Shown here piece by piece: positions 1 to 6,006 of a stretch of 22,342 bases of DNA. Position 1 is the first letter of the stretch. Every line of letters begins with the position of its first letter. The notes beneath the pieces are model-generated. The model saw only the letters and a program-made list of their open reading frames with translations. It did not search any database and had not been told where the DNA came from. A program made the translations under genes and the position numbers. The stretch covers positions 1 to 22,342 of the forward strand of contig CAZNTE010000034.1 of NCBI GenBank assembly GCA_964575895.1. Direction: 5' to 3'. This stretch comes from Gudongella sp964575895. GTDB taxonomy: Bacteria; Bacillota; Clostridia; Tissierellales; Tissierellaceae.

Positions 1-185
1 TAAGCCTTTTCAACGGCTTCAGCGATTATTTTACTATGTAAGTGTCAAACTCCCGCTTTGTTAGCTAGAAGGTTTACATTTACTTCCTGAACACCATCTA
101 ACTTGCCTAAAGATTTTTCAATTCTAGCAGAACAAGCTGCACAAGTCATTCCTTCTATATTAAGGGTTATCTTTTCTGAAGCCAT
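1..185 (-). pseudogene. Heavy-metal-associated (copper) domain gene, 5' part, in-frame TGA
   Basis: Reading leftward from an ATG at 185-183, preceded by an AAAGGATG-type ribosome site, the protein starts with a beta strand and then GMTCAAC, the metal-binding loop of HMA domains in copper chaperones and at the N-terminus of CopA-type P1B ATPases. After 46 residues the frame meets TGA at 47-45. The same frame then continues to the window edge with residues still resembling the last HMA helix (IIAEAVEKA). About three residues seem to be missing between strand and helix compared with usual HMA domains, which fits a decaying gene. I cannot see whether an ATPase follows beyond position 1. Alternatives are a truncated 46-residue product, recoding of the TGA, or a sequence error. 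The HMA assignment is firm; the broken status is an inference. Confidence 0.55.
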
Positions 186-203
186 AATATCATCCTTTCA
201 TTT

Positions 204-230
204 ATACTACCCCCTACCCCCGGGGCCTGT
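204..230 (-). promoter_or_regulatory. C/G-tract element upstream of the HMA gene, possible CsoR-type copper operator
   Basis: A block with two runs of five C (TACCCCCTACCCCC) followed directly by GGGG stands out in very AT-rich surroundings, 20-45 bases upstream of the HMA start. CsoR repressors of copper genes bind G-tract/C-tract elements flanked by AT, so position and composition suit a copper-responsive operator. The dyad is imperfect and no regulator gene is visible in the window, so this is a tentative inference. Confidence 0.3.
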
Positions 231-332
231 GGTTATATATTATCAACTTTTTTTAGATTTGTCAACATCCCCCATATTTATAAAGCTCCAAACTGAAAAA
301 ATACTTGCAATTTAGTAGGATTTATATTATTC

Positions 333-353
333 TATAATTGATAATAGTTATCA
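333..353 (+). promoter_or_regulatory. feo promoter -10 and Fur box
   Basis: TATAAT at 333-338 is directly followed by TGATAATAGTTATCA at 339-353. This matches the 7-1-7 Fur box (TGATAATnATTATCA) at all but one position. Repressor bound here would cover the start of transcription, giving iron-dependent repression of feoABC. No good -35 is seen; TTTAGT at 311-316 with a 16-base spacer is the best I find. Confidence 0.8.
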
Positions 354-400
354 TGTCAATGATTGTTATATATTTTACATAGAAGGGATTGGTGGATCCT

Positions 401-619
401 ATGGTATTAACTGGGTTAAAAGCTAATGATAAATGCAGAATTAGAAATGTTTCTGGTGGTGGATATGCTAGAAAAAGATTATATGAATTAGGTTTAAATA
501 GTGGAGCTGAAGTGAAAATGGTAAAGAACGACTTTGGTCCTATTATTGTGTCTTTATCTGGACAAAAGCTTGCAATTGGTCGAGGTCTTGCACAGCATAT
601 AGTTGTAGATAAGGAATAA
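401..619 (+). CDS. feoA: FeoA, ferrous iron transport accessory protein
   Basis: Small cytoplasmic SH3-like protein of 72 residues that helps the FeoB ferrous iron transporter. The layout is typical: an N-terminal strand, then the helix segment YARKRLYELGL, then a barrel ending in the AIGRGLAQHI segment common to FeoA domains. I chose the ATG at 401, which has GGTGG five bases upstream. Reading from the in-frame TTG at 389 would add four residues but would put the GAAGGG ribosome-like sequence only one base from the start. It is first in a feoA-feoB-feoC cluster. Length and motif agree with the family, and the gene context makes the identity firm. The Fur box upstream indicates induction when iron is scarce. 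Confidence 0.93.
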   Translation: MVLTGLKANDKCRIRNVSGGGYARKRLYELGLNSGAEVKMVKNDFGPIIVSLSGQKLAIGRGLAQHIVVDKE

Positions 620-633
620 TTTTTTGCCTTTAC

Positions 634-648
634 TGATAATGATTATCA
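634..648 (+). promoter_or_regulatory. Second, perfect Fur box between feoA and feoB
   Basis: TGATAATGATTATCA is an exact 7-1-7 Fur box and a perfect palindrome around one central base, lying in the 51-base gap between feoA and feoB. It sits between a weak -35-like TTGCCT (624-629) and a -10-like CATAAT (647-652) spaced by 17 bases. This could therefore be an internal Fur-controlled promoter for feoB, although a start near 659 would leave little of the feoB ribosome site (GAGAGG, 655-660). Otherwise the box may act as a roadblock or as a second site for cooperative binding. Confidence 0.85.
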
Positions 649-670
649 TAATTCGAGAGGAAGTGAATAA

Positions 671-2656
671 ATGTATACAATTGCTTTGGTTGGAAATCCC
701 AATAGTGGAAAGACAACCCTTTTTAATGTGCTTACAGGTTCTAACCAGCATGTGGGTAATTGGCCTGGAGTTACTGTAGAAAAAAAAGAAGGCTCCTTTA
801 AGCATAAGGGAGCTATTTATAATGTAGTGGACTTGCCTGGTACATACAGTCTTGGGGCGTATTCCGAGGATGAGTTAATTGCAAGAGATTTTGTAATAAA
901 AGGATCTCCTGATGTGGTTATAAATGTTGTTGATGCTTCAAATATAGATAGAAACCTATACTTAACAACTCAACTCCTAGAGATGGGAGCAAATGTTGTA
1001 GTTGCTCTAAATATGATGGATGAAGCTACTAACAAGAAAATAGAAGTTGATATACAAGAGCTTTCAAAAGACTTGGGTGTTCCAGTTATACCAACAGTAG
1101 CAGCAAAGAAAAGTGGTATTGAAGATTTAATTGAAGGTACTATAAACGCCATTACAAATAGATCAAATAATGTTGAATTCTCATACGGGCCCTCAATAGA
1201 TGAAAATGTAAATAGAATAGCAGACGTTTTAAAAGGTATGGGCTTTAACTACCCTGTTAAATGGTTGGCACTAAAGGCTTTGGAGGGAGATAAAGAAATT
1301 CTATCCTTGATTGATAAAAAGGAAGGCATAGGGGACATACTTGAAAGTACTAAAAGTGATGGTATAGATTATGAATTAGATATCGTAGATAAGAGGTATT
1401 CTTTCATAAACAGCATAATAAAAAAAGGAGTAAAAAAGCCTACAGAGGAAATAGTAACCCTAACTGATAAAATAGACAAAATACTAACAAGTAGACTTCT
1501 TGGACTTCCAATATTTGGACTTATAATGTATTTAGTTTTCCAACTTACCTTTCTAGTGGGATCTGACTTTTTAGGTGGTTACGTTGAGACATTCATTGGT
1601 TTTATTGGGGAACTTATAGCAAGTGGTCTGGAATCAATAAGTGCACCTGATTGGGTAATATCATTCTTAATTGAGGGAGCCATCGGCGGAGTTGGGGCTG
1701 TATTGGTCTTTGTCCCTTTGATAATGGTATTATACTTCTTCCTTGCTATTTTGGAAGATACTGGTTATATGTCTAGAGCTGCCTATATAATGGATGGAAT
1801 TATGAGAGCTGTTGGTTTACATGGAAAGACCTTTATTTCAATGATAGTTGGATTTGGATGCAACGTTCCAGGAATAATGGCTACTAGAACCTTGGAAAAT
1901 AAAAAAGATAGAATGATAGCCATATTGATAAATCCCTTTATGTCTTGTGGGGCTAGATTGCCTATATATTTGGTTTTTATTGCTGCCTTCTTCCCTGATC
2001 ATGGGGGCTTAGCACTATTTATAATCTATGCAGTTGGTATTGCATTTGCACTTTTATTTGGAAAGATTTTTAGTAAAACTCTATTCAAAGGTGAATCTTC
2101 TCATTTTATAATGGAACTTCCCCCATATAGAATGCCTAAAGCACCAGTTGTTTTAAGAGATATGTGGGAAAAAGTATGGGACTTTGTAAAAAGAGCTGGT
2201 ACAGTTATTTTTGCTGTTGTTACTATTCTATGGATATTATCAGTTTTCCCACTGGGAGTAGAACCTTATTCACAAGATAGTCTCTTGGGCAAGATTGGAG
2301 AATTTATAGCTCCACTTTTCGCTCCTGCAGGCTTTGGATCGTGGCAAGCATCTGTAAGTTTATTTGCAGGAATTGCAGCTAAAGAGGCCGTTGTAGCAAT
2401 CCTTGGAATGGTCTATGCAGGTGTCAGCGAAGGAACTGAATTGGTTACAGCAATTCAAGCAGCATTTACTCCTCTCTCTGCTGTATCATTTCTAGTGATG
2501 ACTCTACTATACACCCCTTGTGCAGCAGTTATAGCAACTGTTAAGAAGGAAACAAACTCATATAAGTGGGCGATTTTTATGGCGGTTTACCCCTTTATAC
2601 TTGCTTGGGTAATGGCTGTTTTAGTATTCCAGGTTGGATCCTTATTAGGGTTCTAA
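671..2656 (+). CDS. feoB: FeoB, ferrous iron transporter with G-protein domain
   Basis: Inner-membrane Fe(II) transporter of 661 residues. The N-terminal GTPase domain shows G1 GNPNSGKT (8-15), the switch I segment GNWPGVTVEKK (29-39), G3 DLPG (54-57) and G4 NMMD (114-117). A helical regulatory region follows, and from about residue 280 there are multiple membrane segments with the two FeoB gate repeats: FGCNVPGIMATRTL near 395 with a pore cysteine, and NPFMSCGARLPIY near 421-433. Length matches the compact Firmicute form, without the long cytoplasmic tail of enterobacterial FeoB. The start is an ATG with GAGAGGAAGTG upstream. It follows feoA by 51 bases, which hold a perfect Fur box, and precedes feoC by 12 bases, so the three form one iron-regulated unit. 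Confidence 0.97.
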   Translation: MYTIALVGNPNSGKTTLFNVLTGSNQHVGNWPGVTVEKKEGSFKHKGAIYNVVDLPGTYSLGAYSEDELIARDFVIKGSPDVVINVVDASNIDRNLYLTTQLLEMGANVVVALNMMDEATNKKIEVDIQELSKDLGVPVIPTVAAKKSGIEDLIEGTINAITNRSNNVEFSYGPSIDENVNRIADVLKGMGFNYPVKWLALKALEGDKEILSLIDKKEGIGDILESTKSDGIDYELDIVDKRYSFINSIIKKGVKKPTEEIVTLTDKIDKILTSRLLGLPIFGLIMYLVFQLTFLVGSDFLGGYVETFIGFIGELIASGLESISAPDWVISFLIEGAIGGVGAVLVFVPLIMVLYFFLAILEDTGYMSRAAYIMDGIMRAVGLHGKTFISMIVGFGCNVPGIMATRTLENKKDRMIAILINPFMSCGARLPIYLVFIAAFFPDHGGLALFIIYAVGIAFALLFGKIFSKTLFKGESSHFIMELPPYRMPKAPVVLRDMWEKVWDFVKRAGTVIFAVVTILWILSVFPLGVEPYSQDSLLGKIGEFIAPLFAPAGFGSWQASVSLFAGIAAKEAVVAILGMVYAGVSEGTELVTAIQAAFTPLSAVSFLVMTLLYTPCAAVIATVKKETNSYKWAIFMAVYPFILAWVMAVLVFQVGSLLGF

Positions 2657-2668
2657 GGAGGTTTTTAA

Positions 2669-2929
2669 ATGTTGATAAATGTTTTAAAGCAAATAAAGGA
2701 GGCTAGAGTCTATTCTAAGCCTCTAATTGCTAGAAACTTAAATGTATCTGAAGAGGTTTTAGAGGATATGGTAGCTCAGCTAGTAAGAATGGGTTATATT
2801 AAAGAAGACCTTGGTTCTCCCACTTGCGAAAGCAAGTGTGCTGGATGTTCAATATCAAGTTGTAATACCATTCCAATAAAAATGTTATCACTAACTCCAA
2901 AAGGAGAAGAAAAAGTTAAACTTTCTTAA
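2669..2929 (+). CDS. feoC: FeoC-like winged-helix protein with four-cysteine motif
   Basis: 86-residue protein directly after feoB, with AAGGAGG ahead of the ATG. Residues 1-48 look like the FeoC winged helix-turn-helix (LNVSEEVLEDMVAQLVRMGYI). It is followed by a cysteine cluster C53-x3-C57-x2-C60-x4-C65 and a C-terminal strand. In characterised FeoC proteins such cysteines hold an oxygen-sensitive Fe-S cluster and the protein modulates FeoB stability or activity. Function here rests on position plus motif; it could instead act as a local transcription regulator. No clear terminator follows, so feo transcripts may run toward the downstream RNA unless the weak repeat TTTCTTAA/TTAAGAAA (2922-2954) matters. 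Confidence 0.88.
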   Translation: MLINVLKQIKEARVYSKPLIARNLNVSEEVLEDMVAQLVRMGYIKEDLGSPTCESKCAGCSISSCNTIPIKMLSLTPKGEEKVKLS

Positions 2930-2943
2930 TATTTATTAAAAGG

Positions 2944-2971
2944 TGTTTAAGAAAAAATATGTGGGTATAAT
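2944..2971 (+). promoter_or_regulatory. Putative promoter of the large RNA
   Basis: A perfect -10 TATAAT (2966-2971) lies 16 bases after a weak -35-like TGTTTA (2944-2949). It would start transcription near 2978, about 36 bases before the first paired element of the structured RNA. The -10 is convincing; the -35 is poor. Confidence 0.45.
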
Positions 2972-2977
2972 ATATAT

Positions 2978-3737
2978 ACAAATCATTATATTAATTCGAT
3001 GCTAGATTAAGTGTTGGTTCAATATAATGGTTTCATAGGACTTTGATAACTGCATCCAACTAAAATTCAATAAGTTGTAAGAAGAATTAAAGCTTATGTA
3101 AGTTTTGTTTAGTATTGCAAAGTATTGAGATATTTGATTCAATAATTTAGGTAAGTGCCTAAATTAAAAGCTACACCTATTTATTTGATTTACCGTAACA
3201 TGTTTCTAAATTGGTAGTTTAAGGAAATTAGGATAGTAAAGTTGCAAAGGTAGAAAAGTAGTTTAGTAAGTTTAAGATGTGAAGAGTTTTATTCTGAAGT
3301 TACTGCTCCTATTTTTAAAGTTACTGTTACTGAAGTTTCTTGATTGTTAGTATAGGAAAGGATAATGGTAAATAAAAGTAGTGTAGTAGATTTGTAGTTT
3401 AGAAGTATCAAGTAACAAATGTAGTAAAATCTGTAGTACGGGTAGTGACTTTGGTAGAAATAACTCTTGAAAAAGAAGTTAGTTTAGTAAATGTAACGCT
3501 TGTAGTACAGGAAGTAAAGAAGTACCTTACCTTAAAAAAGTAAGTTGTAACAACTAAATAACTTATTAGGTTATAAGATTAGAGTTTAATCCTCTGTAGC
3601 TTAAATTAAGGAGTGTTATACAAAGATTGGAAAAAGTGATTGAACCAAAAAGTTCATGTTGGAGCAGTTATTGTAAGTTCTATTTAAATTGAAGGGCTTA
3701 TCCACTTAAAAATGGAATGAGTCCTTCATATTTTTTT
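2978..3737 (+). ncRNA. Large structured non-coding RNA candidate (about 760 nt)
   Basis: The 946-base gap between feoC and pncB has no plausible reading frame; stops, mainly TAG and TAA, occur throughout. Instead it folds. Bases 3035-3060 pair with 3658-3683 in a 25-bp helix (22 Watson-Crick, 3 G-U) with single bulges A3054 and T3674, enclosing about 600 nt. Internal hairpins include TAATTTAGG/CCTAAATTA (3143-3166, 6-nt loop), AGTTG/CAACT (3543-3555), TATTGA/TCAATA (3123-3144) and TCCTAT/ATAGGA (3307-3357). A further inner pairing AAGCTACA/TGTAGCTT joins 3168-3175 to 3595-3602. A TATAAT box precedes and a strong terminator follows, defining a separate plus-strand transcript. The middle is rich in GTAG repeats and poor in C. 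The 25-bp helix is far beyond chance; the shorter stems are supportive only. Size resembles giant ornate bacterial RNAs (ROOL, OLE, GOLLD), but I cannot match it to any. It lacks recognisable tmRNA, RNase P or 6S hallmarks. Confidence 0.75.
3691..3737 (+). terminator. Intrinsic terminator of the large RNA
   Basis: GAAGGGCTTATCCA (3691-3704) pairs with TGGAATGAGTCCTTC (3713-3727): 14 pairs including two G-U, one bulged base and an 8-nt loop. Seven T follow at 3731-3737. This is a strong rho-independent terminator on the plus strand, 8 bases after the closing helix of the RNA and about 140 bases before pncB, so it ends the RNA and does not belong to a protein gene. Confidence 0.88.
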
Positions 3738-3790
3738 GTCCTTTTACACTTATGATAGCATAATCTCTAAAATCTCCCAATAAAACTAAT

Positions 3791-3813
3791 TATAATATTG
3801 ATAATCATCAATA
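3791..3813 (+). promoter_or_regulatory. pncB upstream -10 and inverted repeat
   Basis: TATAAT at 3791-3796 adjoins a perfect inverted repeat TATTGAT-AATC-ATCAATA (3796-3802 and 3807-3813), 63 bases before the pncB start. The overlap with the -10 suggests a repressor operator, possibly for NAD-precursor control, but no regulator is known from this window. No convincing -35 is seen. The resemblance to a Fur box (TGATAATCAT) is only half-site. Confidence 0.4.
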
Positions 3814-3875
3814 GCTTGTTTTTTAATTTCTGTAGGAATATAATGTATGTAATATCTTTAAAAGGAGCGGATTAG

Positions 3876-5330
3876 ATGAATAAGTTTGATTGGCGTGATA
3901 GACGAAATCTAACAATGTTGGCAGATTTCTATGAATTCACCATGGCCAATGGGTATCTAGAAAATGATATGGAGGAAAAGATAGCCTATTTTGATATGTT
4001 TTTCAGATCAATTCCTGATGATGGTGGTTATGCCATTATGGCAGGAGTTGAACAGTTAATCGAGTACTTTAAGCACTTAAAATTTAGTGATGATGACCTT
4101 GAATTCTTTAAGAGTAAGAAGATTTTTTCAGAAAAATTTATTGATTACCTAAGAGATTTTCAATTTACCTGCGATGTGTGGGCTATACCAGAAGGTACAC
4201 CAATTTTCCCTAGGGAACCACTAGTAGTAGTAAGAGGACCTGTTGTACAGGCTCAATTGGTTGAAACTATGATTCTTTTAACTATTAATCACCAATCACT
4301 AATCGCTACAAAGGCAAACCGTATTGTAAGAGCTGCTGAAGGTAGAAAGGTAATAGAGTTTGGTTCTAGGAGGGCACAAGGATACGGAGGTGCTATTCTA
4401 GGGGCCAGAGCAGCTTATATAGGCGGTTGTGTGGGTACTGCCAACACTATAGTGGATAGAGACTATAATATCCCAGCAATGGGAACTATGGCTCACAGTT
4501 GGGTCCAGATGTTTGATAGTGAAGAAGAAGCTTTTAGAGCTTATGCTAAAGTTTATCCAAGCAGTTGCACTCTTTTAGTTGATACCTATAATACAATAAC
4601 CAGTGGAATTCCAAATGCAATTAAGATATTCAACGAAGAAGTAGTTCCTAAAGGATTTAGGCCAAAAGGAATTAGAATTGATAGCGGTGATATTGCATAT
4701 CTCTCTAAAGAAGCTAGAAAAATGCTAGACGATGGGGGTTTTCCTGATGTTGAGATAATGGCCTCATCAAGTTTAGATGAATTTGTCATAAAGGATTTAA
4801 TAACTCAGGGAGCAAGGGTTGATAGTTTTGGAGTTGGCGAAAGACTTATTACTGCAAAATCAGAACCCATTTTTGGTGGAGTTTACAAATTGGTAGCTCT
4901 AGAAGATGAAGACGGAATTCAACCAAAGATTAAAATAAGTAATAATGTAGAAAAAATCACTACTCCTGGATTTAAACAGATTTATAGACTGTTTGATAAA
5001 ACAAGTAATAAGGCTTTGGCAGATGTATTAACACTTCATGATGAAAAAATTGAAGAAACAGATTCTTATGAAATATTCCATCCACTATTTACCTGGAAGA
5101 GAAAGACAATAACTAATTTCTATGCAAAGCCATTGCTTGAGCAAATTTTTAAAGATGGACAGTGTATCTATAAAAATCCAAATATTGAAGAGATAAGAGA
5201 TTATTGCAAAGCACAAATTGATACATTATGGGAAGAAGTAAAAAGATTCGAAAGGCCTCATGAGTACTTTGTTGATCTTTCCTTAGACCTATGGACAATC
5301 AAAGATAGTTTACTAAAATCTCACAGATAA
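3876..5330 (+). CDS. pncB: Nicotinate phosphoribosyltransferase
   Basis: Cytoplasmic enzyme of 484 residues that joins nicotinate and PRPP, using ATP, to form nicotinate mononucleotide in the NAD salvage (Preiss-Handler) pathway. The N-terminal segment LTMLADFYEFTMANGY (12-27) is typical of the family. EFGSRRAQG (161-169) and GTMAHSWVQMF (203-213), with H207 as the likely phosphorylated histidine, form the active site; RIDSGD (267-272) is the phosphate-side motif. Length agrees with the Firmicute group of about 480-490 residues. The ATG has AAAGGAG eight bases upstream. The gene stands alone, between the structured-RNA terminator and a palindromic terminator shared with the oppositely oriented ATPase operon, so it is probably monocistronic. 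Confidence 0.96.
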   Translation: MNKFDWRDRRNLTMLADFYEFTMANGYLENDMEEKIAYFDMFFRSIPDDGGYAIMAGVEQLIEYFKHLKFSDDDLEFFKSKKIFSEKFIDYLRDFQFTCDVWAIPEGTPIFPREPLVVVRGPVVQAQLVETMILLTINHQSLIATKANRIVRAAEGRKVIEFGSRRAQGYGGAILGARAAYIGGCVGTANTIVDRDYNIPAMGTMAHSWVQMFDSEEEAFRAYAKVYPSSCTLLVDTYNTITSGIPNAIKIFNEEVVPKGFRPKGIRIDSGDIAYLSKEARKMLDDGGFPDVEIMASSSLDEFVIKDLITQGARVDSFGVGERLITAKSEPIFGGVYKLVALEDEDGIQPKIKISNNVEKITTPGFKQIYRLFDKTSNKALADVLTLHDEKIEETDSYEIFHPLFTWKRKTITNFYAKPLLEQIFKDGQCIYKNPNIEEIRDYCKAQIDTLWEEVKRFERPHEYFVDLSLDLWTIKDSLLKSHR

Positions 5331-5364
5331 TAATATCCCTCTGATTTAAATCAGAGGGATATTA
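5331..5364. terminator. Bidirectional terminator between pncB and the V-ATPase operon
   Basis: A perfect 34-base palindrome, 17 bases per arm with core TATCCCTCTGATTT, starts one base after the pncB stop and ends at the base before the complement of the ntpD stop. AT-rich outer arms provide T tracts on each side. It serves both convergent units. Confidence 0.88.
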
Positions 5365-5997
5365 TTATCTTTTAATCTTTGGTTTTGTCTTTCCTTTTAC
5401 TCTCTTTAATCTAAAGAAGTCTTCTCTCTCTTTTTCTTGGAGAACTTCATCTATATATTTAATAGTCGATTCATATCTTGGAATCTGAATCTTATCAAGA
5501 GCATTTGCTCTTTTTTGTGTTTTCTTAATCTCCATCGCTAACTTATAAACTGAGTTTTCAACCTCAGCTAATTCATAGATAAGGCTTCTAATTTTTATAA
5601 AATTTATTACAGCTTTATCAAATGCAGGACTTGTTCTAAAAAATCCATACTCGGTTGAAAAAGGTTTCTCTTCCCTTCTAATTATTGGGACCTCAACACC
5701 CATAACGGACTTAAACAAAATCTGATAATCTGATTCCTTTTCGATTGATTGCGCTATTTCCTCTACATACTGAGAGCCCATAGTTATATTGGCAAGTTTT
5801 AATGCTTCATAGGCATCTGTAAAGGTAGTATCTATTTTGTCCTGTAATTCTCCTGCTACATCAATTAAAGACATCATTTCTCTTATTAAGACTGTCCTTT
5901 TTTTATCCAGTAACTCATAACCTTTTTTTGCAAATTGTAGTGAGTTTTTTGATTTAATTAAATTAGCTTTTGTTGGAGTTATCTTATAAACAGCCAT
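5365..5997 (-). CDS. ntpD: V-type ATP synthase subunit D (central rotor shaft)
   Basis: 210-residue subunit D, the coiled-coil central stalk that turns inside the A3B3 head and transmits torque to the membrane ring. It begins with the family sequence ITPTKANLIKSKNSLQFAKKGYELLDKKR (given here in part: TPTKANLIKSK, 8-18). Long N- and C-terminal helices form the coiled coil, and the basic tail (KGKTKPKIKR) is common in this subunit. The start ATG has AGGGTGAAG upstream and lies 9 bases after the ntpB stop, so it is the last gene of the operon. Length and composition are normal. Identity is secure from sequence and from position after A and B. Confidence 0.95.
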   Translation of the reverse strand: MAVYKITPTKANLIKSKNSLQFAKKGYELLDKKRTVLIREMMSLIDVAGELQDKIDTTFTDAYEALKLANITMGSQYVEEIAQSIEKESDYQILFKSVMGVEVPIIRREEKPFSTEYGFFRTSPAFDKAVINFIKIRSLIYELAEVENSVYKLAMEIKKTQKRANALDKIQIPRYESTIKYIDEVLQEKEREDFFRLKRVKGKTKPKIKR

Positions 5998-6006
5998 AGC
6001 TTCACC

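Noticed and set aside
103..315. 70-residue open frame on the plus strand
   Set aside because: It runs antisense through the HMA domain and the GC-rich upstream element, has no ribosome site and no protein-like features.
2922..2954. Repeat TTTCTTAA/TTAAGAAA as a feoC terminator
   Set aside because: The stem is AT-only, the loop is 17 bases and no T tract follows; it would also overlap the RNA promoter.
3200..3540. CRISPR array, because of the recurring GTAG elements
   Set aside because: The repeats are short, irregularly spaced and imperfect, there are no unique spacers of constant size, and no cas genes are present.
2930..3875. tmRNA, RNase P RNA, 6S RNA or a self-splicing intron as the identity of the large RNA
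   Set aside because: No tRNA-like CCA end, no RNase P conserved core sequence, far too long for 6S, and no intron-encoded protein or recognisable intron domain V.
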